Shown: positions 44,656 to 54,718 of the stretch, piece by piece | How positions within the stretch are numbered: the stretch's first letter is position 1 | How the letters are laid out: each line of letters begins with the position of its first letter | NCBI RefSeq assembly: GCF_036088315.1 | Contig: NZ_CP107996.1 | Span: forward strand, 992,001 to 1,056,000 | Direction: 5' to 3' | DNA from: Streptomyces sp. NBC_00344 | GTDB taxonomy: Bacteria > Actinomycetota > Actinomycetes > Streptomycetales > Streptomycetaceae | DNA length: 64,000 bases | Position numbers and translations under genes: made by a program | Notes under the pieces: generated by a model | Seen by the model: only the letters and a program-made list of their open reading frames with translations | Database searches by the model: none | What the model was told of the DNA's origin: nothing

Positions 44656-44775
44656 GAAGGGCACGTCGCTGCCGTCCGGATCATCCCGGTTGGGATAGAC
44701 ATGAAACCGCCCGATGACGTGACCCCCCTCGCCGAGGACGGTGCAGGTGAAACCGCGACGCCATACGAAACCCCG
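44656..44775 (-). pseudogene. possible GNAT acetyltransferase remnant
   Basis: One minus-strand frame reads RGFVWRRGFTCTVLGEGGHV, then IGRFHVYPNRDDPDGSDV. This resembles the central strands of GNAT acetyltransferases (FTYTVLDPDG.VIGCVYVYP). No start codon with a ribosome site, no motif A/B follow-up, and the surrounding frame is not protein-like. It looks like a decayed fragment; similarity is from memory and short. Confidence 0.3.
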
Positions 44776-44863
44776 GGCGCCCTCCTCCGCTGGGCACACC
44801 CCGCCCGAGGCCGCTGCCGTACGGCACTCGTCCGGCTTCGTGCGCAGCCGGACCGGCCCGGCG

Positions 44864-45196
44864 TCACCCGGATGTGTCGCGGTGCGCTCCCCCGTCGCCC
44901 TCACCGCCTTCGGCCCCTCCCCCACCGGCCTCCGGCCCATCCCCGGGGCCCCCCTCGCCGGTCTCGCCGTCGTCGTCTCCCGGAGGGGCCTTCCGCAGCC
45001 GCAGGCCGAGATACACGAAGACCACCGCGATGGCGAACCACATGATGGTGGCGATCCAGGCATACGGCTTCGGCGCCCAGGCGAGCCAGATGAACGCCCA
45101 GACGACAAAGGCGACGGCAAGCGCGAAATATCCGGTCGCGGCCTTCCGGGCGGCCCACCGGGCGGCGGAGCCCTTCGGTCCTTCTGTCCGCTTCAT
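44864..45196 (-). CDS. small membrane protein of unknown function
   Basis: Protein of 110 residues with a basic N terminus, two hydrophobic segments (about 21-40 FALAVAFVVWAFIWLAWAP and 46-66 IATIMWFAIAVVFVYLGLRL) and an acidic Gly-rich cytoplasmic tail. No domain recognised. It is divergent from the dedA operon and its start lies 57 bases from the palindromes there, so it could share their control. ATG at 45196. Confidence 0.68.
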   Translation of the reverse strand: MKRTEGPKGSAARWAARKAATGYFALAVAFVVWAFIWLAWAPKPYAWIATIMWFAIAVVFVYLGLRLRKAPPGDDDGETGEGGPGDGPEAGGGGAEGGEGDGGAHRDTSG

Positions 45197-45252
45197 GCCC
45201 GGAACCTACCCGCTGACGGCGTGTGGCCGATTCCCACGCCACACCTCTCATC

Positions 45253-45289
45253 GTCTACAGTTCCGTAGACCGTCTACCTCACTGTAGGC
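45253..45289. promoter_or_regulatory. two tandem GTCTAC-N6-GTAGAC operators upstream of dedA
   Basis: Site 1 GTCTACAGTTCCGTAGAC (45253-45270) is a perfect inverted repeat; site 2 GTCTAC-CTCACT-GTAGGC (45272-45289) has one mismatch. Their centres are 19 bases apart. The same palindrome, extended to 24 bases, occurs at 47361. The TACA/TGTA core is like operators of BlaI/MecI/CopY-type winged-helix repressors. No such repressor gene lies in the window. Confidence 0.65.
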
Positions 45290-45344
45290 GCCCGCATCCC
45301 GCTCACGCCCTCCCCGCCCCCACACGACGAAAGGGCCCGCGCCG

Positions 45345-46016
45345 ATGGTCGCCCCCTTGTTCACAGCCTCACCGCTCGCGGTGAACGTCCTGGACGCCCA
45401 GTCACTGCTGTCCGCGTTCGGGGTGGCCGGCATCGCCGTGGTGCTGTTCGCCGAAACAGGTCTGCTGGTCGGGTTCTTCCTGCCCGGTGACTCGCTGCTG
45501 TTCACCGCGGGGCTTCTCTGCACCGGCACGTCGGACAGCGGCCTGCATCTCTCCCTGCCCCTGGTGTTGTTCGCATCCGCGGCGGGCGCCCTGGCCGGGG
45601 CACAGTGCGGCTATCTCATCGGCCGGAAGGCGGGCGGGCCCCTCCTGGCCCGCAGCCGTTCCGGGCGGCTGACACAGGGTGCACAGCGAGCCGACGAGCT
45701 CCTTGAGCGGTACGGACACGCCAAAGCCATCGTGCTGGCCCGTTTCGTACCGGTGGTGCGTACGGTGCTCAACCCGATGGCAGGCGCCCTGCGGGTCCCG
45801 GCACGGACGTTCACCCTCTGGCAGGTGATCGGCGGCCTGCTCTGGAGCCAGGGCCTGGCCCTTGCCGGATACGCACTGGGCTCCTCCATCCCGGATGTGG
45901 ACCGCTATCTGCTGCCGATCATCGCAGTGATCGTCGTCGTGTCCCTCGTCCCGCTGGCCGCGGAGTTGCGGCGCTCCCGCAAGCGGACCGCGCGCGAAAC
46001 GGAGCCGGGCCGGTGA
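45345..46016 (+). CDS. DedA family membrane protein
   Basis: Protein of 223 residues. DedA signatures: FAETGLLVGFFLPGDSLLF near the N terminus, LGYxIG-like QCGYLIGRKAGG, and ARFVPVVRTVLNPMAGA. Several helices. Some DedA proteins (UptA) flip undecaprenyl phosphate back across the membrane; others affect membrane potential. First gene of a three-gene operon with two PAP2 phosphatases; its stop overlaps the next start by 4 bases. Confidence 0.9.
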   Translation: MVAPLFTASPLAVNVLDAQSLLSAFGVAGIAVVLFAETGLLVGFFLPGDSLLFTAGLLCTGTSDSGLHLSLPLVLFASAAGALAGAQCGYLIGRKAGGPLLARSRSGRLTQGAQRADELLERYGHAKAIVLARFVPVVRTVLNPMAGALRVPARTFTLWQVIGGLLWSQGLALAGYALGSSIPDVDRYLLPIIAVIVVVSLVPLAAELRRSRKRTARETEPGR

Positions 46017-46618
46017 CACCTGCCTACAACGGATCCACGATCGACGGCGGCGCCTACACGGACGTCGTCCGCGCGGCCCACGACGCGCCGTCCTGGATGG
46101 ACACGCTTGTCTCCGCCTGGTCGTCCTACGGCCTGGCCCTGTTCGCCGTGCTGATGCTCGCCGGGTGGTGGCAGGCCCGGCGCCAGGGGGCGCGTTCCGC
46201 CCTGATGGCGCTTGCCGTTCCGGTGATCGTCCTGGTCGCCTACGCCGCGAACGACGCGCTCAAGCTGGTGGTGCGGGAGGACCGTCCGTGCCAGAGCCTT
46301 CATGTCACGACACTCGAGGCATGCCCCGCGGCGGGCGACTGGTCCTTCCCCAGCAACCACGCCGCACTCGCGGCCGCGGCCGCGGTGGCACTGCTCTTCG
46401 TCTCCCGCCGGATCGGCGCCCTCGCCGTGGTGGCCGCCGTCGCGATGGCAGCGTCGCGAGTCTGGGTAGGCGCCCACTATCCGCACGACGTCGTCGTCGG
46501 CGCAGCGGTCGGCACGCTCGTCGCGCTGTTGCTGGCGGCGGCACTGAGGAAACGGACGGAGGCCCCGGTGAACCGGCTGATGGAGACGCGGCTTCGGCCG
46601 CTGCTGGTCCCGTCGTGA
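46013..46618 (+). CDS. PAP2 family phosphatase, first copy
   Basis: Protein of 201 residues. The three PAP2 motifs are present: KLVVREDRP, SFPSNHAALAAA and SRVWVGAHYPHDVVVG. Five to six helices. Such enzymes dephosphorylate lipid phosphates or undecaprenyl pyrophosphate on the outer membrane face. GTG start overlaps dedA by 4 bases and its stop overlaps the second PAP2 gene by 4. Confidence 0.9.
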   Translation: MTPAYNGSTIDGGAYTDVVRAAHDAPSWMDTLVSAWSSYGLALFAVLMLAGWWQARRQGARSALMALAVPVIVLVAYAANDALKLVVREDRPCQSLHVTTLEACPAAGDWSFPSNHAALAAAAAVALLFVSRRIGALAVVAAVAMAASRVWVGAHYPHDVVVGAAVGTLVALLLAAALRKRTEAPVNRLMETRLRPLLVPS

Positions 46619-47316
46619 ACCGCAGGGGCGTCGCCGATCTGGCCGTGTCGACAGCCTTGGGGAGCCTGGTGGGCTTCGCCGTGCTGGCTCTGGCCGCGGC
46701 CGGCCGGCACGGTGCCCCGCTGCCGGCCGACAGCGCCCTGCATTCCTGGGCCGTGCAGCACAGGCCGGGTGTGGCGGTGGCCGCGGCGCGCGGTCTCACC
46801 TACACCGGCACCGGCGTGATCCCCTATCTGCTGGCCGCGCTGGCCGGAGTGATCGCCGGTCGCGGGGCCCGGCAGCGGCTGGCGTTCTGCGCGGCCTCCC
46901 TCGGCTGCCTCGGACTGTGCCAGGCACTGCGGTACGCCGTCATGCTCCTCGTCGCGCGTCCGCGTCCGCCCATGGCGGGCTGGGCCACGCATGCGTCGGG
47001 CTGGTCGTTCCCCTCGGGGCACACCACCACCTCCGCCGTCACCGCAGGACTGCTCGTCATCGCCGTACTGCTCCGGGCACCACGAAGCGGCAGAGCACTC
47101 GGCGCCGGCATCGCCTGCTGGGGTGTCCTGGTCGGACTGACCCGGATCTATCTCGGAGTCCACTGGTTCACCGATGTCCTCGGCGGCTGGCTGTTCAGCG
47201 TGTTCTGGCTGAGTCTCAGCATCCGCCTGGCACTTCGTTTCGTCCCCTGCGACACCGTCGGACCACGATCGGCGAACTGCGGCCCCGGCCGTGCGGCCGC
47301 GGCAGGTTCCGGCTGA
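46615..47316 (+). CDS. PAP2 family phosphatase, second copy
   Basis: Protein of 233 residues. Motifs: RYAVMLLVARPRPP, SFPSGHTTTSA and TRIYLGVHWFTDVLGG. It differs clearly from the first copy in sequence and in having an extra N-terminal region with helix STALGSLVGFAVLALAAAG, so it is not a recent duplicate. GTG at 46615 in a GTGA overlap. Probably specialised for a different lipid phosphate (inference). Confidence 0.89.
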   Translation: MNRRGVADLAVSTALGSLVGFAVLALAAAGRHGAPLPADSALHSWAVQHRPGVAVAAARGLTYTGTGVIPYLLAALAGVIAGRGARQRLAFCAASLGCLGLCQALRYAVMLLVARPRPPMAGWATHASGWSFPSGHTTTSAVTAGLLVIAVLLRAPRSGRALGAGIACWGVLVGLTRIYLGVHWFTDVLGGWLFSVFWLSLSIRLALRFVPCDTVGPRSANCGPGRAAAAGSG

Positions 47317-47360
47317 CGGGGCCGGCGGGAGAGCGGCCCGCGTCGGCCACCCCCGCCAAC

Positions 47361-47384
47361 ATCGTCTACAGTTCTGTAGACGAT
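47361..47384. promoter_or_regulatory. 24-base palindromic operator upstream of COG4705 gene
   Basis: Arms ATCGTCTACA and TGTAGACGAT are perfect around GTTC. The inner GTCTACAGTTCTGTAGAC matches site 1 upstream of dedA at 17 of 18 bases. It lies 52 bases before the start of the next gene and probably binds the same repressor. Confidence 0.7.
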
Positions 47385-47435
47385 TGCAGGCGGTAGCTCA
47401 CACGGCGCACGGCGCCCGAGGAGACGGGAGAGGCC

Positions 47436-48275
47436 ATGGCCGAGCCGGGAACCGGTATCACAGCCGACCCGAAGGGCGGTCCGGGCACGTCCCGGACGGC
47501 GGCAGCCGCCGTGCCGGGCCCGACCAAGGTACCGGAGGTGACCGCCTGGTTCTGGGTGGTCAAGGTGCTCACCACGGGCATGGGGGAGACCGCATCGGAC
47601 TATCTGGCCCGAGTGCTCGGCCCGGTACCGGCCGGCTGCCTCGGACTGGCCGGTCTGACGGCCCTGCTGTTCCTCCAGTTCCGTGCGCCCCGCTACGGCG
47701 CCTGGACCTACTGGTCGGCGATAGTGGCGGTGAGCGTCTTCGGAACCATGGCGGCCGATGTCGTCCACGTCGTGGCCGGAGTCCCCTACGTGATGTCGGC
47801 CGTGGGGCTTTCCGTGGCCCTGGCAGCCGTTCTGACGGTCTGGTACGCGAGCGAGGGCACGCTCTCCATCCACAGCATCCGCACCCGCAGGCGGGAGACC
47901 TTCTACTGGGCGACCGTCCTCACGACCTTCGCCCTCGGCACCGCGGTCGGCGACCTCACGGCCGGCACGCTGCATCTGGGATATCTCACGTCGGGCGTCG
48001 CCTTCGGCGCCCTCATCGCGCTGCCGGCCCTGAGCCGGCGCCTGTTCGGACTCAACGCGGTGGCGGCCTTCTGGTGGGCGTACATCCTCACCCGGCCGCT
48101 CGGCGCCTCCTTCGCCGACTGGATGGGCGTGGGAACCGGGAGGGGCGGGCTCGGCTGGGGCACCGGGGCCGTCACTCTCGCGTTGTTGGTGCCGATCATC
48201 GTCCTGATCAATCATCTTGCGGTCACCCGACGGGACACGACGCCGAGGCCCCGGGGCGCACACGCCGCCGACTGA
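47436..48275 (+). CDS. COG4705-type integral membrane protein
   Basis: Protein of 279 residues with a disordered N terminus (about 1-30) and eight or so helices. KVPEVTAWFWVVKVLTTGMG and ETASDYL at the start of the first helix, then YWATVLTTFALGTAVGDL, repeat the same pattern (T-T-x-GE/A-x-GD), a mark of the uncharacterised COG4705 family. Charged residues inside the helices suggest transport, but no function is known. It shares its operator with the dedA-PAP2 operon. ATG at 47436 after GGGAGAGG. Confidence 0.75.
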   Translation: MAEPGTGITADPKGGPGTSRTAAAAVPGPTKVPEVTAWFWVVKVLTTGMGETASDYLARVLGPVPAGCLGLAGLTALLFLQFRAPRYGAWTYWSAIVAVSVFGTMAADVVHVVAGVPYVMSAVGLSVALAAVLTVWYASEGTLSIHSIRTRRRETFYWATVLTTFALGTAVGDLTAGTLHLGYLTSGVAFGALIALPALSRRLFGLNAVAAFWWAYILTRPLGASFADWMGVGTGRGGLGWGTGAVTLALLVPIIVLINHLAVTRRDTTPRPRGAHAAD

Positions 48276-48309
48276 CCGCCCGGGACGCACACGCCGCCGA
48301 CCGGCCGCC
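48252..48309. repeat. 29-base tandem duplication across a stop codon
   Basis: Units 48252-48280 and 48281-48309 agree at 26 of 29 bases. The first unit contains the last codons and stop of the COG4705 gene; the second is non-coding. Confidence 0.7.
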
Positions 48310-48323
48310 CCGGGGCGGCCGGT
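48300..48323. terminator. palindromic terminator between convergent genes
   Basis: ACCGGCCGCCCC and its exact complement form a 24-base palindrome in the gap between the COG4705 and NCS1 genes. No T-tract. Confidence 0.65.
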
Positions 48324-48332
48324 CCCGGGCGC

Positions 48333-49837
<1,505 letters not shown>

Positions 49838-49841
<4 letters not shown>

Positions 49842-50851
49842 GAGCGGGCCGCCCCGCCGAGAGCGGGGATGATCTCTTCGCCGTAGGTGTCGATGACCCG
49901 CTCCCGCGCATCGTGCATGGCGTACACCGCGAACTGGTCGACACCCAGCGCCCGCAGCGCCTGCAGCTTCTCGATGTGCGCCTCGGCGGGACCGAGCAGA
50001 CAGAAGCGGTCCACGATCTCGTCGGGCACGAAGGCGGTGTCCGGGTTGTCGGCGCGCCCGTGGTGGCTGTAGTCGTACCCCTCCCGCTGCTTGATGTACG
50101 CGGTGAGCGCCTCCGGCACCAGCCCCGAGTGTTCACCGTAGCGGGACACCAGGTCGGCGACGTGGTTGCCGACCATTCCGCCGAACCACCGGCACTGCTC
50201 CCGCGCGTGCGTGAGGTCGTCGCCGATGTACGCGGGCGCTGCCACGCAGATCTTCACCGAGTCCGGGTCCCGCCCGGCGTCGGATGCGGCGGTACGCACC
50301 GCCTTGACCATCCATTCGGTGAGGAAGGGGTCGGCGAGCTGCAGGATGAAGCCGTCGGCCTGCTGGCCTGCCAGGGCCAGCGCCCTGGGGCCGTAGGCCG
50401 CCATCCAGACAGGCAGCCTTCCGTCCTTCACCCAGGGCAGTCTGAGGCTCTGGCCGTCGACCTGGGCCTCGCGTCCCTCGGCGAGATCACGGATCACTCC
50501 GATCGCCTCGCCCAGTCTGGCCAGGGTGTTGGGCTTGCGGCCGGCGACCCGCATCGCCGAGTCGCCGCGTCCGATACCGCAGATGGTGCGGTTGCCGTAC
50601 ATCTCGTTCAGGGTGGCGAAAGTGGAGGCGGTGACCTCCCAGGTCCTGGTGCCGGGGTTGGTCACCATCGGGCCCACGACCAGATCGGTGGTGTGTTCGA
50701 GGATGCGGCTGTAGATGACGAACGGCTCCTGCCACAGCACGGCCGAGTCGAAGGTCCAGCCGTAGCGGAAACCGTTGCGCTCCGCGCGCCGCATCAGGCC
50801 CACTACGGCCGATGCGGGCGGGTCGGTCTGCAGGACGAGTCCGAAGTCCAT
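49838..50851 (-). CDS. LLM-class flavin/F420-dependent oxidoreductase (TIGR03842 type)
   Basis: Protein of 337 residues, luciferase-like TIM barrel. FGLVLQTDPPASAVVGLMRRAE, TFDSAVLWQEPFVIYS, ICGIGRGDSAMRVAGRKP and WMAAYGPRALALAGQQADGF are the family pattern. Cofactor is F420 or FMN. Consistently found beside dihydropyrimidinase and NCS1 permease in actinobacteria as I recall; here it sits between them. It may carry out a redox step on the pyrimidine ring (inference). ATG at 50851, 125 bases after the dihydropyrimidinase gene. Confidence 0.86.
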
Positions 50852-50976
50852 GACGGGGGCTCCTGGTTCGGGGAGTGTCCGGTCGCACGGGCCGGATCAG
50901 CGAGCGGTGGTCGGTGCGCTGCCTTTGCCGCGCTCACTGCGGTGGGGGCTCATCGGTCTGCCCTTCCGGGCCCGGG

Positions 50977-52380
50977 TCAGACCAGGTACTGGCAGGTGGC
51001 TCGCGGCGTGTACTGGCCGTGTCCCGCCCGGCCGGTGAAGTCCCGCTCCGAGATGACGACTTCGCCGCGCGACAACACGGTCTCCACCTGGCCGGTGATG
51101 CGCTTGCCCTCGTACGCCGAGTAGTCGACGTTCATGTGATGTGTGGCGGCGGAGAGCGTCTGCTCCGTGTGCGGGTCGTAGATGACGACATCGGCGTCCG
51201 CCCCCGGGGCGATGGTGCCCTTCTTCGGATAGAGCCCGAACATCCGGGCCGGGGTGGCGCAGGCGATCTCGATCCAGCGGCGGCGAGAGATACGCCCTTC
51301 GACGACCGCCTGGTGGAGCAGGTCCATCCGGTTCTCCACGCCGGGCATCCCGTTGGGGATCTTGGAGAAGTCGCCCCGGCCCAGCTCCTTCTGCCCGGTG
51401 AAGCAGAACGGGCAGTGGTCGGTGGAGACGACCTGGAGGTCGTTGCGCCGCAGGCCGCGCCAGAGCGCCTCCTGGTGCTCGCGCGGGCGCAGCGGGGTCG
51501 AGCACACGTACTTCGCGCCCTCGAAGTCCGGCTCGGCGAGGTTGTCCGTGGAGAGGAAGAGATACTGCGGGCAGGTCTCGCCGAAGACGTTGAGCCCCTT
51601 GGTGCGGGCCGCGGTCAGCTCGGCCAGCGCCTCGTCGGCGGAGACGTGCACGACGTACAGCGGGGCCCCGGCGACCTGGGCGAGCTTGATCGCCCGATGG
51701 GTGGCCTCGGCCTCCAGCAGGACCTTGCGGACCTCGCCGTGGTAACGCGGGTCGGTCCGGCCCTCGGCCAGCGCCTGTTCCACGAGCACATCGATCGCGA
51801 TGCCGTTCTCCGCGTGCATCATGATCAGTCCGCCGTTGGACCCGGCACGCTGCATCGCCCGCAGGATCTGCCCGTCGTCGCTGTAGAAGACCCCTGGGTA
51901 GGCCATGAAGAGCTTGAAGGAGGTGACGCCCTCCCCCACCAGAAGGTCCATCTCCTTGAGACTCGACGGGTTGACGTCCGAGACGATCATGTGGAACGCG
52001 TAGTCGATGGCGCACTTGCCGTCGGCCTTGGCGTACCAGTCGTCGAGCCCCTCGCGCAGCGAACGGCCGACGGACTGGATGGCGAAGTCCACGAAGGTGG
52101 TGGTGCCGCCCCAGGCCGCTGCCCGGGAACCCGTCTCGAAGGTGTCGGCCGCGTAGGTGCCGCCGAAGGGCATCTCCATGTGCGTGTGCGCGTCGACCCC
52201 GCCCGGAATGACGTACTTTCCGGTGGCGTCGATCGTACGGTCGGCGGTCCAGCCCTCGGCGACGGTGGACCCGTGGGCAGCGAGGGCGGCGACGCGGCCG
52301 TCCTCGATCAGGACATCGGCGTGGGTCTCCTCGGCGGCCGTGATGACCAGGCCGCCGCGGATCAGGGTGCGGGTGCTCAT
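50977..52380 (-). CDS. hydA: dihydropyrimidinase
   Basis: Protein of 467 residues. Amidohydrolase metal site: DAHTHMEMP, the Lys to be carboxylated in TSFKLFMAYPG, MMHAENG, VVHVSADEAL and STDHCPF. It opens dihydrouracil/dihydrothymine to the N-carbamoyl beta-amino acid (or hydantoins to carbamoyl amino acids). It lies between the aminotransferase (54 bases upstream) and the LLM gene. ATG at 52380. Confidence 0.95.
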   Translation of the reverse strand: MSTRTLIRGGLVITAAEETHADVLIEDGRVAALAAHGSTVAEGWTADRTIDATGKYVIPGGVDAHTHMEMPFGGTYAADTFETGSRAAAWGGTTTFVDFAIQSVGRSLREGLDDWYAKADGKCAIDYAFHMIVSDVNPSSLKEMDLLVGEGVTSFKLFMAYPGVFYSDDGQILRAMQRAGSNGGLIMMHAENGIAIDVLVEQALAEGRTDPRYHGEVRKVLLEAEATHRAIKLAQVAGAPLYVVHVSADEALAELTAARTKGLNVFGETCPQYLFLSTDNLAEPDFEGAKYVCSTPLRPREHQEALWRGLRRNDLQVVSTDHCPFCFTGQKELGRGDFSKIPNGMPGVENRMDLLHQAVVEGRISRRRWIEIACATPARMFGLYPKKGTIAPGADADVVIYDPHTEQTLSAATHHMNVDYSAYEGKRITGQVETVLSRGEVVISERDFTGRAGHGQYTPRATCQYLV

Positions 52381-52434
52381 GGTGGTGCGCTCCCTCTCTC
52401 GTCCGCTCCTTCACGAGCCGGACGTCGTACGTGA

Positions 52435-53715
52435 CTACACGGTGTGCAGGGCCTGTTCGAGGATGGCGGCGCCCGCCTCCGCCTCCGCGACATTGAGCGA
52501 GAGCGGAGGTGCGATACGCAGCACGCTGGTGTTGTGGCCGCCGCCCTTGCCGAGCAGCAGGCCGCCCTCGCGGGCCGCTTCCAGCACGGCCGCCGCAGCC
52601 TCCGGGTTGGCGTCGTCGGTGCCGGGCTTCACCAGCTCGACACCGATCATCAGGCCGCGGCCGCGCACCTCACGCACCACGGGGGACTGGGCTCCGACGG
52701 CCCGCAGGCGCTCCAGCAGCAGTCCGCCGACGCGGCGGGCGTTGCCCTGCAGGTCGTGCTCCAGCAGATAGGTGAGATTGGCCAGCCCGGCGGCCATGGT
52801 GACCGGGGAGCCGCCGAAGGTCGAGATCGAGTTGGAGTCCAGGCAGTTCATCACGTCGGCGCGGGCCACGACCCCGCCGATGGACATGCCGTTGCCGATC
52901 CCCTTCGCGAAGGTGAGCATGTCCGGCGGTCCGTTCTCGGCGTGCGCCTGCCAGCCCCAGAAGTGGTCGCCGGTCCGCCCCCAGCCGGTCTGCACCTCGT
53001 CGGCGATCCACAGGATGCCGTGCCGGTCGAGTACCTCCCGGAACGCGGCGAACAGTCCGTCCGGCGGGGCGGTGAAACCGCCCACGCCCTGGACCGGTTC
53101 GGCGATCAGCGCGGCGACGTCACGGGTCTGACCCAGCAGATCCTCCAGATCGGCCACGCATGCCTGGATGAACCGGGCGTCGCTGAGCTGCGCATAGGGG
53201 CCGCGGCTGCGGACACCGCCATGGACGTACAGCGTCTGGAGCGGGGAGAGCGCGGTCGGGGACCAGCCGCGGTTGCCCGTGATGCCGACGGCCGTGAAGG
53301 AGCGCCCGTGGTAGCTGTTGCGCATCGCCAGGATCTGGTTGGACCTGCGGTACGCGGTGGCCAGCAGCAGAGCCGTGTCGTTGGCCTCGGTACCCGATGT
53401 GGTGAAGAAGACCCGGGCATCCGGGATCCCGGACAGCGCCGCGATCCGTTCGGCGAGTTCCACCATGGGGCGGTTCAGGTACAGGGTCGACGAATGGATG
53501 ATCCGGCCGGCCTGCTCGCTCACCGCCTTGGTCACCTCGGGCAGCGCGTGTGCGGTCATGGTGGTGAGAATGCCGCCGAAGAAGTCGAGGTAGCGGTTGC
53601 CGTCCGTGTCCCAGACATGGCGGCCCTCGCCCTGCGTGATCTCGATCGGATGCTCGTAGTACGTCGCCAGCCAGTCGGGGAGGACGGCACGGTGCCTGTT
53701 GTACAGATCGGTCAC
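52435..53715 (-). CDS. class III aminotransferase, probable beta-alanine/beta-aminoisobutyrate transaminase
   Basis: Protein of 426 residues. PLP site: TFAKGIGNGMSIG with the Schiff-base Lys, DEVQTGWGRTG, FFTTSGTEANDTALLLA and SYHGRSF. It is like AGXT2-type omega-aminotransferases. By context it converts beta-alanine or 3-aminoisobutyrate made by the upstream hydrolase into a semialdehyde. GTG start at 53715 overlaps the beta-ureidopropionase stop by 4 bases. Confidence 0.9.
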   Translation of the reverse strand: MTDLYNRHRAVLPDWLATYYEHPIEITQGEGRHVWDTDGNRYLDFFGGILTTMTAHALPEVTKAVSEQAGRIIHSSTLYLNRPMVELAERIAALSGIPDARVFFTTSGTEANDTALLLATAYRRSNQILAMRNSYHGRSFTAVGITGNRGWSPTALSPLQTLYVHGGVRSRGPYAQLSDARFIQACVADLEDLLGQTRDVAALIAEPVQGVGGFTAPPDGLFAAFREVLDRHGILWIADEVQTGWGRTGDHFWGWQAHAENGPPDMLTFAKGIGNGMSIGGVVARADVMNCLDSNSISTFGGSPVTMAAGLANLTYLLEHDLQGNARRVGGLLLERLRAVGAQSPVVREVRGRGLMIGVELVKPGTDDANPEAAAAVLEAAREGGLLLGKGGGHNTSVLRIAPPLSLNVAEAEAGAAILEQALHTV

Positions 53716-54554
53716 GGCTGCACCAGGCCCTCGTACGCGTCGGGGCGCCTGTCCCGGTAGAACGCCCATTGCTGGCGCACTTCGTCGATCAGGCTCATGT
53801 CGAGGTCACGGACGAGGAGTTCCTCCTCCTTGTCTCCGGCGACCTCCCCGACGAACTGCCCCCGGGGGTCCACGAAGTAGCTGGTGCCGTAGAAGTCGTT
53901 GTCGCCGTACTCCTCCTGACCGACGCGGTTGATGGCGGCGATGAAGTACTCGTTGGCGACCGCGGAAGCCGGCTGCTCCAGCTGCCAGAGATGGGCGGAC
54001 AGACCACGTGATGTGGCGGAGGGGTTGTAGACGATCTGAGCTCCGTTCAGGCCCAGTTGACGCCAGCCCTCGGGGAAGTGGCGGTCGTAGCAGATATAGA
54101 CGCCGACCTTGCCGACGGCCGTGTCGAAGACCGGCCAGCCCAGGTTTCCCGGTTTGAAGTAGTACTTCTCCCAGAACCCCTTGACCTGCGGGATGTGGTG
54201 CTTGCGATACTTCCCGAGGTACGAGCCGTCGGCGTCGATGACTGCGGCGGTGTTGAAGTAGAAGCCGGACTGCTCCAGCTCGAAGACCGGGACGACGATC
54301 ACCATGCCGGTCTCACGGGCGAGTTCCTGCATCCTGCGGACCGTCGGCCCGTCGGGCACCGGCTCGGCCCAGCGGTAGTGCTCGGGCTCCTGCACCTGGC
54401 AGAAGTAAGGAGCGTTGAAGACCTCCTGGAATCCGATGATCTTCGCACCCCTGCGGGCTGCTTCCCTCGCATGTTCCTCATGCTTGGCGATCATGGATTC
54501 GGTGTCGCCCGTCCAGGTGGCCTGGACCAGTGCGGCGCGTACGACATGGGACAT
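53712..54554 (-). CDS. nitrilase-superfamily amidohydrolase, probable beta-ureidopropionase
   Basis: Protein of 280 residues. Catalytic triad of the superfamily: Glu44 in IIGFQEVF, Lys in GKYRKHHIPQ, and Cys in VYICYDRHFPEG. It hydrolyses N-carbamoyl-beta-alanine to beta-alanine, CO2 and ammonia, the third step of reductive pyrimidine breakdown. First gene of the operon. Start at MSHVVRA with GAAGGAG 6 bases upstream; an ATG five codons earlier overlaps that site. Confidence 0.9.
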   Translation of the reverse strand: MSHVVRAALVQATWTGDTESMIAKHEEHAREAARRGAKIIGFQEVFNAPYFCQVQEPEHYRWAEPVPDGPTVRRMQELARETGMVIVVPVFELEQSGFYFNTAAVIDADGSYLGKYRKHHIPQVKGFWEKYYFKPGNLGWPVFDTAVGKVGVYICYDRHFPEGWRQLGLNGAQIVYNPSATSRGLSAHLWQLEQPASAVANEYFIAAINRVGQEEYGDNDFYGTSYFVDPRGQFVGEVAGDKEEELLVRDLDMSLIDEVRQQWAFYRDRRPDAYEGLVQP

Positions 54555-54586
54555 GAGCAGCTCCTTCAACAGGGCGCCACGAACGT

Positions 54587-54600
54587 TCTACGCACGTAGA
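54587..54600. promoter_or_regulatory. palindromic operator of the pyrimidine operon
   Basis: TCTACG-CA-CGTAGA is a perfect 14-base inverted repeat, 33 bases upstream of the beta-ureidopropionase start. A further GCGTAG half-site lies at 54607. The binder is unknown; no regulator gene is adjacent. Confidence 0.55.
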
Positions 54601-54718
54601 CAGGTTGCGTAGGAGGAGAACGTAAGCCCCGTCACACACAGGGGCAAGACCATCGCCGTTAACCGGCAGAGTCGATCATGTATCGCCTATCGCTGATCAC
54701 TTCAGCTCTCGGCAGTGA

